DNA of 64,000 bases from positions 195,589 to 259,588 of the forward strand of contig CAJJDP010000117.1 of NCBI GenBank assembly GCA_905182995.1. Reading direction: 5' to 3'. How positions within the stretch are numbered: position 1 is the first letter of the stretch; each line of letters starts with the position of its first letter. The position numbers were made by a program, and so were the translations under genes. Positions 35,141 to 48,450 of the stretch are shown one piece after another. The notes below the pieces were generated by a model. That model saw nothing but the letters and a program-made list of their open reading frames with translations, ran no database searches and was not told the DNA's origin. Source of the DNA: Paramecium octaurelia (Eukaryota > Ciliophora > Oligohymenophorea > Peniculida > Parameciidae).

Positions 35141-35290
35141 TCACATCAATTTAAAGCTTTTATACTTATTAATGATATTATTTAAATACGTATTCTGATT
35201 CTTCAATCTCTTAATCATATTTTATTCATTCACTTAAGATTAGTTGTTAGCTTTTACCTCTATTTGATTTAAGAATGAGTTTAATTGCAT
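35141..35290 (-). CDS. Possible small coiled-coil ORF
   Basis: 49 residues starting MQLNSFLNQIEVKANNQSQV, with Leu/Ile/Asn-rich heptad-like sequence. An in-frame TGA precedes the ATG. It could be the last exon of a longer gene whose first exon (near 35330) ends at a TGA that I could not splice around. Low confidence because of its size. Confidence 0.3.
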
Positions 35291-36305
35291 TCAAATGACT
35301 ATTACTCAGTCACTCTTATAGGGCTTATTATTATTATCTGACTGTGCTCTAAAAGTATTAAAATTACATTACATGGTGGGTTTTATGTTTTACTTTCGAA
35401 ATGAATTTTAATTTCATAACTTAAAATATATATGCTAAATCATCTTGAAAAATATAAAAGAATCTTTGCTTTTGCAATAGATTTATGATAAAATCTATTT
35501 AATTTTAAATATTGCCAGTCCAATTATTTCTATTACTGATGATACTAACAATAATTTTAAATTATATATCTTAAATTAGGTTTGTTTATATTAAATCTAA
35601 TTAACAAATTCTATTGATTTATTTACTTATTTTACTGATAAACAATTTCAAACCGCAGATATCATATTTTTTTAATATTCTGGCCTTATATATGAGTAGG
35701 ATGCAATAAAATTTATGGTTTATGGGAATGGTGTTTAAATTCATAAATTTTTGGATAAATATATTCTCCTTACTAGAATCTAGGATAATAAAAATTTCAA
35801 CAATTCGAACAAAAGATTTTCTATGATACCATTAGGATAAGACTGATAGCCTTATGAACTTCTTTAAGTGAAATTGTTTCACACTTCTCAGAAACTAATT
35901 TTATTAAATTAATGTTAGATCTAGTTCGATCTCTCCAAAAGCAATTCTCTCAAAACAACTATAAAAAGCAGATTAATTCTCCATCAATTTCTCATTATAA
36001 TATATAAATATAGATAAAGTGAATAATTTCAATATTTAATCTATGTTTATTGATCTTTCTAATTTAATAATTTAATTATAGAATTTACCTTGGATTCATC
36101 AGAAATTTATAAGTTTCTAATTTAGTTTATTGAAGTAAATAATACTGAGATTTGAAGAAGTGAAATTGATTATTAACATATAAGTAGATTTATAAATAAT
36201 AGATTTGAAAAAGATTAAGGTTAATAAATATAAATTATTAAACTAAAATCTTGATCTTAGGGAAGATTTACCTTGAAAACATTCATATATAGAAAGTGAA
36301 TATCA
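35291..36305. other. AT-rich region containing a broken ORF
   Basis: About 1 kb. Apart from the interrupted open frame at 35570-36053 (listed separately) nothing is supported. This is one of the most AT-rich parts of the window. Confidence 0.4.
35570..36053 (+). pseudogene. Broken ORF with in-frame TGA
   Basis: An open frame runs from about 35570 through TGA 35844-35846 and continues in the same frame to TGA 36051-36053. Both sides look coding: DKYILLTRIQDNKNFNNSNK before the stop and QPYELLQVKLFHTSQKLILL after it. No GT...AG pair can remove the stop. ATG 35715 (MVYGNGVQIHKFL) is the only candidate start. It may be a decaying gene, a sequencing error at the stop, or readthrough. No family recognised. 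Confidence 0.4.
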
Positions 36306-36776
36306 TCAAAATCGAAAACTAGTTGTGAAAGTTTTTGGATGAGTTTTTTTCATCGTTGTGTCGACTGAGAACCCTCGAACTCTTTTTTAGCTCACTGAAT
36401 CGATCCTCCTCCAGGAATCAAAATTGAGTTCTTGAATCTGCTTGACATATCTCATATCCAATTCCTGCTTTATGAGAGAGATTTCTTATTTAAAATAGTC
36501 TTTTTTTGCTATCTGCCATTTGGATGTTAGTCCCATGTACATGGTGGCATTGGATTCTGCATTGTCTCTTATTTTCTTGGTCAAAGTGATGTGATCTTGG
36601 ATAAAAGATTTGAATTATTCTTTCTGTTTTTCTCTGAGTTTATTTAGTGATTGGTCTCGTAAGACGAAAGTTGTTTTATTGAGTTTGGCTTTTGGGCTTT
36701 CCTTAACGAACTATTCGCAGTATTATTTGAATGAGATGTTGGGGTGTTTAGGTAATTGATTTTACTTATTAATCAT
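36306..36776 (-). CDS. Hypothetical basic helical protein
   Basis: 156 residues, intronless, starting MINKQNQLPKHPNISFKQYC. Rich in Lys, Arg and Gln with long helices (SLNKLREKQKEQFKSFIQDH, then DYFKQEISLIKQELDMRYVK). Not recognised. A single continuous frame and 20 bases of separation from the divergent giant gene support it. No signal peptide or membrane segment. Confidence 0.6.
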
Positions 36777-36796
36777 ATTTAATTTTATATCGAAAA

Positions 36797-39700
36797 ATGA
36801 TTATGAATAATCGACGAGTGTTTTATGATGAGTCCATTTGGGAACGGTTTGAGAACAGGATAAAAACATGGACTTATGGACTCACCCACGAATTGCTGCA
36901 GAATTAGGTTTGCAGTCCATTCTTGTTCAAGTTCCTAATATTGATTGAGCTCATCTAACTTGTATTTTTTGAATTGACAAATTATCTAGCTGTATTATTC
37001 GATACATCCCAACTTAGATTTTCTATTCAAAACGGTGTGGTTGGAGTACTTCCGTAATGCGTTGCAATACTTTTAAGTGAATTATATCATATTCAACGGT
37101 GGAGTGAATGTGCTGTTAATAGTAATGTACATTGTAAGTTTGATTTGTGTATTATTTATAGTCCTTCGGAGTTCAGATCCTCATGTTGTTCCTGTTGGTC
37201 ATAATTACATTCAAATTGACATCAAATAAGAGGAAGCCAAGCACCTTTCTTACATACTGTCTAAAAATATTTTCGTTGTATGGCTTACTTTTGAATACCA
37301 TTTTGACAATCCCCATATTCAATTCCTTCATCGCCACCATTTATTGCAACTCAGACGCTCCATTTTCAGATGGTTTAGAATGTTACGCTGGTCTACACTT
37401 TTTGCACATATCATTGGCTGTACAACAATAACTCATATTAGATAATCGGTTTAATCTTATTCCTAATCAATGTGCTCTATTTTGGGTTGCTTTATGCTGA
37501 ACTCAATCCAAGTTCCCCAATCCCCTTTGCATCTCCCTAGTCCAAAAATCCATTGGTTAGATAGTTGATTAAAATCATACTTCCTCTCTACGTGACTCTG
37601 GATTTCAATGGAGAAATCGCAGAAGTCTACATATCTCTTTTGGCAGCATTTTATTTACTCCTCCTGGTCCAAAGATATCGATCTCCACCCTACTACAACA
37701 AGAGTGTCTACGGATTCATCGTGGTGCAGGAAGTATTACTCTTCTGGGCAAGTTTGGTTGGTGTCATAACTGCATTTCTGGATTTGGGAGCCGTTGATGA
37801 CATTGGATTGTTTTACATGATTTTGGGAATGCCATTGATTTCCTTAGTCTACTTCTAATTGTTGACCTTTCGACAATAGCAACTTTTAAAAACTCCCATC
37901 AAATCATTCAAAAAAGAGACAGATATCGAAATATACATAAATCACCTTATGGATTTAATTGAAAATCGTGAGATTCTTCAATCCAGAATTGTTTTGGAAG
38001 GTGTATTAAAGTTGCATCTAAAAAATTGTGGAAAACCCAGCGAAAATTGTGTTTGTCAGCAATTGGTAGCAGACAACTTGAAGGATGAGGAAACACCCCA
38101 AAAATTGAAGAGATGGTATCAACTAATAAAGAGTATTATCTCTGATGCTCTGGATAGGTATCCAAAGTGTCCAAGATTGCATTTGTTGAATTCATACATA
38201 CATCATGAGAAATTGAAGAATAAATTCAAAGCCTTATTTGAATTGATGATAACTGAAGAAAACAAACCGAATTTACAGGAAGAATTTAGTATTTATAGAT
38301 ATAAGAATCTGATTGAAGAGGAAATGATCGAAAATGATATGCGAACTTCTGAAAATAAAGGAGTAGACGTCAATATCATTGTAGTATTCTAAAATAAATT
38401 TGTCAATTTCCTCGGTAGTATAGAAAAAAGTGTTACTTTACATATGGAATTTTGGAGAGAACTATTAGAAGAAAACCCAGATATTTAGAAATTATAATCC
38501 CTTGGATCCAAAATTACAAATACTGTTGAATCTACAAGTGATTTCTACAAAAAACTGTAAGAGATGAACCAGAATCATATCAAATGTTTGTAAGTATATG
38601 GCAACTTTTTGAAAGATATTGTCAATGATGATGTGGAAGGTTAAAGAATCCTAGAAAAGGCTGAATATATACAAAAGAGCACTGCTGTCAACAAATTGGG
38701 ATTAGATTAAGAAAGATAGAAGTATGGTGAAAATGCCAATACTTGTATCATCACTTGTTCAGGCAATTATAATAATATAGGTGTGGTTACCAATGTCAAC
38801 AATGAAATCACTAGAATCCTAGGGTTCTCTAAGTCAGACATAATTGGATAGAATGTAAATAGAATCATGCCAAAAGTATATGCAGATCAACATGATCAAT
38901 TCATGAAGAACTATCTAGAAACTAGTGATTCCAAAGTGATCGGATAGGAGAGAATATTGCTAGCTTAGAATAAGAACAATTATTTGGTGCCATGCACACT
39001 CATGATTAAGGTTTTGCCTAATTTGGATGAAGGAATTTAGATAGTGGGATTCTTGAAAGACATAGAACCTGGAAGTTCATATTTGAGAAGTGAATAAGAA
39101 ATTGATTAGGAGTGGCATTTCATTATCATCAACGTTAATAGTCAAGCCATCTTGGGAATTACTTAATCCTGTTATACAAGATATGGTATTCCAGCCTCTT
39201 TGGTCTATGGTAATTCAACAAATACTAATGAATTTACTATTGATGCCATTGCTCCAGAATTAGTGGATATTAAAAACTAGGATGATCTCAAATCTCAAGG
39301 TTTGGTTACCACTATTGACACTTCTTAACTCCAATAAAACTTCCTTTTGGGACGAGGAGAAAGTGATGACGAGATGTCAATGGAAGAGGAAGAAAATATT
39401 TATGAACCTCCATAATAAGTGTCATAGATGTAATCTAAGATTGGAGATTCCAATTTAGGTTAAATGCTCAATTAGAATCATCAATATAAAGAGACTGCTG
39501 TGGATTTATCGCAATAATAAGTTTAGAATTCAAAAATAGAGGAGGCCAAGAGTAAGAAGTTGCAGAAGTAGCAAAGATATAAAAAATATAAGATTAAAGC
39601 TTTTGTTTAAGATGAGACTGAATTTGGTGATTAAAAAATCTAAATCATCAGATTCTACGAAGTCGATGAGAACGAGGAAATTAAATAATAAAGATCAATG

Positions 39701-42058
39701 GAACCAGCAGCTGAAGAAGCACAATAGAATTAAATGAAAACTGTTCTGAAAGATGAATAATAAGTGTAAGAAGATGTGAATGCATCTGAAGGAGAATCCA
39801 ATTTATCAGGCGGATCAGTAAATGACGATATGAGATAATTGAAAGACTTCAAAGCATTAATTTCAGAAAAAACAGAACCAAAATATATTCGTATTCTAAA
39901 ACGTACTGTCTGGTTTATTATGCTCATACTGATTGTTCTAAGTGCGCTAATATTGGGATACAGAATGACTCAAAGTTCAGATGTCTAAGAAGGTGCTGAT
40001 GCCATATATTTATCCTATATGAGACATAATATAATGGCTGACGTCAACTTTTACACTCGGTTACTGTAGATGTTGGGCAACAGCACTTACTTAGCTGATA
40101 AACATGGTTACACTACAGCAAATGCAGATACATTTATTAAGGCCAATGTAATAATATTGTAATATCGATTAGCTGTCCTATTTGGTGGATACTTTAAAGG
40201 TAGTGCAATTTGATGTGATTAAGGCCAGAATCAAAATGGAGGCTAGAATGACTGGATCAACAAATTTGGAAACCTATTAAGTGAAGTTTTTGTTGACTTC
40301 TGGAGAAGAGAAAATGTACTTTGTTATTAAATATTAATAGTTATGACAACATTTTTAATGATGCATTATTTTAAATTATTACTTCGGCTTCGTCCTTAAG
40401 AAATTCGTCTGCAGCATCATTTAATGGTTCTGTAACAACCGTCGACAATACACAAAAGAACTTTTTTTATGTGATGACCAATGGCTTATTTGTTTTGAGA
40501 AAGGGATCAGAGGATATTGCATAGAGATTCTTCGATTTTTATTCGGATGAAATAAACAACTACTAGGTAACCTTCTTTGTTATTATGGGTGTTGGCATAT
40601 TCTGTTTGGTTGTATCTGCAATGATCCTCATCCCTATTGTGTTTTAAGTGCATAAAACAAATAATATGGTTATGTCACTATTTGGTATCATCCCAATACA
40701 GGAAATAAAGGAGTTGGCTGCTAAATGCGAAAATTACATGCAGGAATTCTTGGAGGACAAGAATGAGAAGAAGGAAATTGTGGATAAGGAGGATAAACCA
40801 CCTTAGCCCAATGTTCAACCTCCTGAAGTGGAAAAGACTTAGAACAAAGAAGTTTTTGAAATGAATAATGAGGAAGAAGATAAAAGTGATAAAAAGAAGA
40901 ACTAATAATAAAGTGGATCGAATGGAAGTGGATAAAATGTATTGCAGACTGGACAACCTAATTCAAATGCCATTCATACATCCATTACTGCAAAACCATC
41001 TGAAAATAAAGCCACTCCATCTGCCTTTACTTAAGGAGCTACCAAAAACGATTAAAAATAACAATAGCAATAGGAGCAGGATAAGAAAGAAAACGAAGAA
41101 GAAATAGAAAATCTTCGTTCCTAAAAGTTGCTAAACTCAAAGGATAACAACAAATCAGTGGTCATTGTTCAATTCCTAATCTTTGCTCTTATCTTTATAG
41201 CATATTTCATATTGGATATCAATTTAGAATTGATCTTTCTGGATAATGTGCAAAAGGTCTATGATCATCTTCAATATTCATCCAAAAGACCCATTTCCAT
41301 TAAATATAATGTTTACTTCACATTCGAAGAAGTTGTCACAAACAAAACTCAATTAGAAGATACTTTAGACATGAGAACTGAGTTTCAAAGTAGATTGTAT
41401 GATAATGAGAGAAATCTGTTCCAATCTTTGACTTAGTCATTCCCTTCTTAATATGATTCCTACTTGTCCAAATTTTAAGCCTTCACCTATAACAATCTAT
41501 GCGTCAATGACTTTAGTATAAGTAAACATTTACATCTTATAATTCAGACAATTTTGTTACTGATTAATCTGGATGTGCGGCTGTTGACTCAGGCTTGCTT
41601 ACAAGTGGGTTGAAGACAGCCTTTGTCTCGGTGGCTTTGAGTACAAATGACATGATCAGTTACTGGAAGAATACACAGAGAACCAGAACAGGTATGAATA
41701 TCAATGGGAATAATTAGACTTAATTTCCACAATCAACAATTAGACTTACCATGATAAGTTGCATAGGCTGTTGTACTATATTTCACCTGCATGTGATTAC
41801 TTAACAGATCAATTCATGTCAGGCATTGCAGACTTCTTGTCTTACAGTGATTCTATTGAGCAAATGAAATTCAGTGTCTACTTGGTCTTGATGTTTGCTG
41901 CGTTCATATTCTGTTGGACTCCTTACTTGAATAATCTATCAAAGTAGATTTGGAGAACTAAAGGAATGTTGAATATGATACCTATGGACATTATACAAAA
42001 ATACCCTAATTTGAAGTAGTAATTTATTGGAGGAGAGATATTATAGGCGGTGAAATGA
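36797..42058 (+). CDS. Giant multi-TM PAS-domain protein (TmcB-like), first of a tandem pair
   Basis: 1,693 residues; seven introns (36962-36989, 37134-37161, 37420-37441, 40148-40172, 40316-40340, 41522-41547, 41692-41717), total divisible by three. The N-terminal third has many membrane helices (VNVLLIVMYI, LFLLVIITFKLT, YISLLAAFYLLLLVQRYR). A helical TPR-like region follows, containing a CQQLVADNLKDEE linker. A PAS-type domain reads IGVVTNVNNEITRILGFSKS, then DIIGQNVNRIMPKVYADQHD. An acidic Gln-rich linker follows. The C-terminus has at least three more helices with extracellular loops. This layout (multi-TM, helical repeats, PAS, TM) matches ciliate proteins annotated as TmcB-like. A sensory membrane role is inferred. 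Confidence 0.85.
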
Positions 42059-42087
42059 ATATTATTATTATTTGAATTATTATTATT

Positions 42088-45000
42088 ATGTAAGGAATTT
42101 CAATCTTCGATGATGATAAATCAGCCATCGATAAGATGTAGAATTCTTTCAAGAATCTCCTTTTTGAGATTATTTATTACTTGATATCTGGAGAGAACTT
42201 TCCACTATTTCTTTACATTTTCTTTGTGCTGATTGAAAGCTTTTAAGTTTTTTACTTTGCATTCAGTGATGAAGTAATTAAATATTATAAAATTAAGTTC
42301 CTTTCTTTGTGGAAGGTCAAATCCTGGTCTGAATCATTTTAACAATTTTTTGGATACTTTATGATATCTCCCTATTTGAAAAATGTCGAATTTCAAAGTT
42401 TTATCCTGGTGCTATATATAGTAATGGGGTTATTTTTTATTCTAATAGTGCTTATAATCTTTATAGCAATAAAAGCGTAAACCTCTTCTGTCGGTAAATT
42501 GACAGGTCCTTTGGTTGTTCTAAAAATATTTTTTGAAATCCTAAACTATATTTTCTTTTTGCCAGTACTACATTTATTTTTAACTGTGTTTTATTGTGAT
42601 TCTGGTACTGGGTATCACAATTATTACAGCGATTTATAGTGCTACACAGGCAATTATTTATTGCATGCCTTTTTATCGGCTATTGCAGCCTTGATTTTGA
42701 TATGCGTAAGTGGATTGGTGACGATGACATTCTATGAATCAAGATTTCAACCTAATAACCCTCTATGTAAGACTTCAGGGAGAGACGATATGAAATTTTT
42801 GATTTTCAAAGTAATTTTGGTATTGTGCTTTACATTATTGAACGTGAATGAATTGAGAATTTTGGTTGTCATAATCATCACACTTTTTGCAGTGATTCAA
42901 TTCTTCTCATTCAATAAATCAAGTGTGTACTTGAACTATTACTACTCCAAAGTGCTAAATTCTCAACATGCCATAATCATGTGGACAATTTGTATGATCA
43001 TATTCGGCATCATTGTGGAAGACACCTATTATGAAGGAGCACCTTATTTGTGGGTATTTGGGAGTCCGTTGCTCTTATTGATTGTGATGCTGAGAAAAGA
43101 ATACAGATATGATATAATGATGATAGACTCCAATAAATTTGACTCTCTAAATCAAGCCATTCAACAATTACAATATCTGACCAAATTCTTAAACTATTAC
43201 CACACAGACAGAAACATAGCCACTCTCCTGGATGGATTCGTTGAATATCACAGAACCATTTGCAAAAGGGAAGACTGTCCTTGTTAGGCTAAAAACATGG
43301 GAAATAAGAAGATAGCTAAATTCCAGAAAAATTTCAAACTCCAAAATTAAGATGAGGAAATCAAAGAACAATATGTCGTTTTAGTCTATATCATGGAAAG
43401 AATCTTCACACTTTCACTAACAAGATTTCCCAATTGCACTGAATTGAGAATAGCACATTCGTTGTTCTTAATGGAAAAAATGCAATCAAATTAATAAGCA
43501 TTATAAGAGTTGGTGGCTGCTGAACAAGAGAAACCCTACATGGATGAATAATTCATTATATACAGATTAAAGAAACTGATTGAAGAATAGATGTTTGAGA
43601 ATTCAAAATCAACCAAGAATCCAGCTGCTGGCATTGATGCTGTAAATGAACTTACCACTGAAAACAATCTCAGAGAGATCAGGGCTTAGATCGAGAAATC
43701 AGCATCTCAACATATAGAGTTTTGGTCTCAATTAAGTGAAGACACTCCAGACTTAGGGAAACTATATGATGTGGGAACCAGAATGATGTATGTGGACAAG
43801 TTGTTGGAAGATTCATGGAAACGAATCATTAAGATGAACATGGATGTCCCACCAAACTTGATGATGATTTATTCCAGATATCTAGTTGACATTTTGTATG
43901 ATAAAGAATCTGCCGAAGAGGTTTTGGAAAGATTGAAGAACTTTTATTCTGTTAACATGGATAGAGGCAAAATCACAAACAATATCAACGATTTCCCTAA
44001 TGAATCCACTGCATTGATCAGTATCTCAGCTGAAGATATCACCTTTGGTAGAATCATAGGACTCAATATGTCAGCATCCAAAATGTTTGGTTATTCCAAG
44101 AGTGAATTAATCAATAGGAAGGTAAACATTTTGATGCCTAACGTCTTTGCTCAATCACATGATCAATTCATGGAAACCTATTTGTAAACTTACGAAAGCA
44201 GAATCATGAACAGAGAAAGAATGATTATAGGTAAATCCAAGAATGGATACATCTTTCCCTTCTTCATCTATGTTAGATATGTGCCCTCCTTTATTCATGG
44301 AGCCTAGTTTTTCGGAGCCATGAGACAAGAAAAAGTATTTAAAAACGTAGCTTTTATGATTGTAAACGGATAAACTTAAGAAATTGAAAATATTTCAGCC
44401 ACCTTTATTACTATGTTCCACATTGATTTGAATTATATCACAAAAAAGAAGACTAAGGTGAGTGATCTCATTCCAAATTTTCAAGAAAATATCACTGAAT
44501 ATCTGAACAAAACAGGAGCTGAAACAGACATTAATTTTAAAAATAGAGACTAATCAGTTCAAGGTAAATTTAATATCACTGCAGGTGAAATCATGTTTAG
44601 GGATTCTAAATTACAAGGTTACATTGTAAAAATTGAAAATAATAGACAAGAGAAATCTTTTCTTAATCCAAATGAATAATCACAAATTAAAAAACAACAA
44701 TAAGTCAAATTCTATTTTTAATTTGATCAAACATAACATATTTTCACTGGAGAGTACACCTAAGATTAAAATTTCTAGATGTCTGCCATTTCAAGTGTTA
44801 AATAGGATGAAACATTTGATTATTCATAAAGAGAACCAGTTAAAGAAGATGAAAAGACACCCACTTCCAATATAGGGGAGAAGGAGGAAAAATTAGACCT
44901 CGCCTTAGGAATAAGGACTATGAAATATATCAATGGATAATTATATGACATCGAAGAGTTCAAAAACTAAGATTCTGATGAGGATGCAGAAGAAAATGAA

Positions 45001-47004
45001 TCAAAGAAAGGAGGTACCACTGGAATGCAATAAGTTTAAAAGGAAGATGAAGAGGAAGAAGCCGAAGGTGGCCATGCTAATATTTATAAGTCCAGAAGAA
45101 CTTTTGTTTAATTCTTGTCGGAGAGTCGTAATGTCAATTAGAGTAGTATGATATGTTTTAAATGGAGTGCTGCCATATTGATCATATGCTTAGGAGTACT
45201 GGGTTTATTGGATTATGTGCTGACTCAATAATTATTTTAAGATATTTAAGATGGGTACATTATGATGTAAGACTCAAATATCAGAGTAGCTTTAGGTTAA
45301 AGAATTTAATGGTAAATTATGGAATTGTGCAGATTAAATAAAATAAATGTAGCTGGTACTGATGATAAAGTAAAAGTGTAGCTTACCAATATGAATACAA
45401 CGATTAGCGATTTAAAAGATATTCAATCGAAAATTCAATCATCCACAAATGTTGGTGGAAGACAGGATGAGTTGATGACTACGAATTCCATTAAAATGGT
45501 TAGTAGAGATGATAGTGGAAGTGATAGCAATCAACTAGTTGATATCAATTAAGGAACTTCTCAAATCATATCAAAAGCTTTTGAAATTATGAATTTTGAT
45601 ATCACAGAATTTGATCCTGAAGCAGATTCCATCTATTTCATCAGATACAACTTGTTAAACGATTATTATTAAGCTACCTTAGAGAGTGTGGATCTATATA
45701 CCAATTAATTAATCGATTTGGCTTATGATTCGAATGTTTTGTTGATTTTATTGATCGTAGCATGTGTTTTTACAGTCATTTCAATTCCATGGATTGCTTG
45801 TGCCTTTAGCTTAGTTTCACAAAATTAGGAGGAAGTTATAAAATTATTTTTAGAGATTCCTTTGGCCAAAGTTAAGTAATTATTCACTAAGTGCGAAGCT
45901 TTTTCGAACACTCTCCAAATAGGTGAAGATGAAGAGGCAAATCAAGAAAACGATTTGTCATTTGAAGAAAATGATGAAGGAGAAGGAGTTGTAGAAGAGT
46001 TTGGAAGAAGAAAAAAAAGAAAGAAGTATAAATATGATTCCAAAGACAAGAGGAATTTCTATATTAAATTCATTATATCCATTGGATTGCTCATTGCCTA
46101 CTTTATAGCCCATTATTTAATAGGAGCTAATTTGTAGAGCTCTATGTAGTAACTAATTTAAGAAATGAACGCTACCTCAATGGCTGTTCCTTCTATTACG
46201 TTTGCGAATAACGTTTTTCGATAGATGCTATGGAATGCCAACTTCCCTGTTAAAAACAACGTATCTAAAACTTTATCTGCCGATTTTGTCAAAGATCTCT
46301 ATAATTTGAATACGAACATGCAAAAAGATCATTCCTTAAACTTAGGATATCACAATGCTATTTATAATGATTATTTTGATACAATAATGAAGGCTGGAGC
46401 ATGCAACGAGGTTATCAAAATTGCTGGAGTAGATTTAGCTACTTGCTAGGGTTTCGTTAAAGGAATTGTGGATGAATCTTTGGCCTTGGCTTTATCAAGA
46501 CACTTCGAAAATCTTAGGTATTTGCTTACTGTCTATGACTCTCTTCTAAATGATTCTACATCCACAACAATAGCAGGTACGGTTTACAATTTTACTACCA
46601 ATAGTTAGGAGAATAAGATACTCTCGCTCATGTACACAGATATAGCTGCGATCGAAATAAGTATGAATGTTGATTTATGAATAGATCAAATGCAAGACAT
46701 ATACATTAGGTCAATATTTTAGTAATTGCTTATCACTTTTAATGAAAGCATGCAGAAAGACTTGGACACGAACACAACCACGACTGTGACCATATTTATA
46801 GTGTTCTTGGTTGTGCTCATTTTGGTGTATCTGTTGTTTTGGTGGCCAATAGCGAACAAGATAAATAACGAAGTAAATTAATCTCTAAATTGATTCTAGA
46901 TCAGAAGAACAACGCTTCTTTTATCGATGATACCCCTAAATTTAATTTAGAGAATCAAGGCTATTAGAGAATATTTGAATAGAATTCATAAGGTTGATTC
47001 TTGA
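42088..47004 (+). CDS. Giant multi-TM PAS-domain protein (TmcB-like), second of a tandem pair
   Basis: 1,613 residues with introns at 42274-42297, 46661-46684 and 46873-46899, total divisible by three. Same order as its upstream neighbour: N-terminal helices (ILVLYIVMGLFFILIVLIIF, LHAFLSAIAALILICVSGLV), a helical region with a CKREDCPCQ loop, then PAS (FGRIIGLNMSASKMFGYSKS ... RKVNILMPNVFAQSHDQFME). A long acidic linker (ESKKGGTTGMQQVQKEDEEE) and C-terminal helices follow (LLILLIVACVFTVISIPWIA, FIVFLVVLILVYLLFWW). It starts 30 bases after the first gene's stop. The pair is a tandem duplication with strong divergence outside the PAS segment. Confidence 0.85.
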
Positions 47005-47115
47005 TTAAATATTATATAAATTAATTTTTTTTCATTCGTTTTTTATTGATTAAGCTCTTTTAAATGTCCAAATGTATCAAGTATGTTAGTTCACTTTTGT
47101 AATAATTAAAATTCT

Positions 47116-48417
47116 ATGGCTCGTTATTTAATTCTGCTTGGACTTTTAAATCTCGTTCATCTTAGCGAAATATGTAAGACATTGTAAGTGAGCACCAATC
47201 TCAAAAAGGCATAAGATGATATCATTTCCTAAGGTGTCACATCAAAATAATGGAGCAGAAAAGCAAGTAAAACTTTGTTATATTTAATAGAAAATCCAAT
47301 CATTGTACCTGCTTCTCAATACGTGGATTATATATATATCACTAGTGATAATCCCAATTTAGCAATAGAGAATTTCTAATTAATTTTCGATGATCATTAC
47401 TATGCAGATTCTTCGATAAGATTAGATCATAGACCGAATGGAAAACATACAGAATATGCTATAGAAATCAATTATAAGTGTAAGGAATATGGAGGAACTC
47501 TTATTAATTACGAGATGCAATTTCAAGTACCTCAATGTGGAGATGCCTAAATATTTTGGAAGAAATTCTGTGGCAATCCTCTGACTTTGAGAGAAGGTTT
47601 TAGTGTGGATATGGTCTATAAAAACTACAGACAAGAGATTATTAAAAATTCAGAAATCATAAATGCTTCTTACTTTGATTCTGATTTAGACAATTACGTG
47701 TTCAATGTTTCAAGAGACATAAACGTAATAAAATTTATCCTTTAAATGAAAACTGAAGTATCTTCTACAGATCAAATTCCAGAAGGATTTGTTACAGATG
47801 TAGCCACTCTGAAAAAAATACCAGAAGTAAATCTGACACAACCATATGTGGATGTTGAGATGGAAAACGTGACTAAATCTTGGTTTGAGGGAGAACTCTC
47901 AAATGGGGGTTTGATTACAAATAAAGAAAGCGAACTTACCTTGAATTTTAAGTGTGTTGGATTAGGAACATCTAAAATTGAGATTACCTTTCCATTTCAA
48001 TATTTTAAGGATATCACATTGGTAATTGTAAAAGATTGCAATTATGCTTTCAAAGTATAAAATGTGATAAATGCTAAGTACTAAGAAGGTGACACAAAAA
48101 GTAAGTTTTATCATTAACTTTACATAGCATTTGCTGTTTATTTTGTTATATTCATAGTAGTGTTTGGTCTGATCATAAACTTGTGTATAGGAAGAAAGAA
48201 GGGCTTGGCCAATATTCCTTTCTTCACTACGTTGATTAGTTTGCTTCTATGCATCACCTGCCAATAGAAAACGTACAATAAAATAATGATAAATTTTAGA
48301 TGTGTGGGAAGGAGTATTAGAAAATGCTTTGGTTTGACTGGAGAATCCTTTTTGCCTTCTGAGGAACCAGATGAAACTTTTTCTTCTGGTCAAAAATAGT
48401 TTTATGGTTCTATATGA
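47116..48417 (+). CDS. Type I membrane protein, unknown family
   Basis: 433 residues, intronless. The N-terminal signal peptide is MARYLILLGLLNLVHLSEIC. About 330 lumenal or extracellular residues rich in beta-type sequence and paired Cys follow (INYKCKEYGGTLINYEM, FQVPQCGDAQIFWKKFCGNP). Then comes one membrane helix (LYIAFAVYFVIFIVVFGLII) and a short basic cytosolic tail. Not recognised. Two open frames within it are simply parts of the same gene split by TAA/TAG glutamine codons. Confidence 0.75.
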
Positions 48418-48450
48418 AAATAATTATAAATGTTATTCATTAATTTAATT

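Noticed and set aside
46661-46684. Apparent in-frame TGA in the second giant gene
   Set aside because: A 24-nt GT...TAG intron removes it and keeps the frame.
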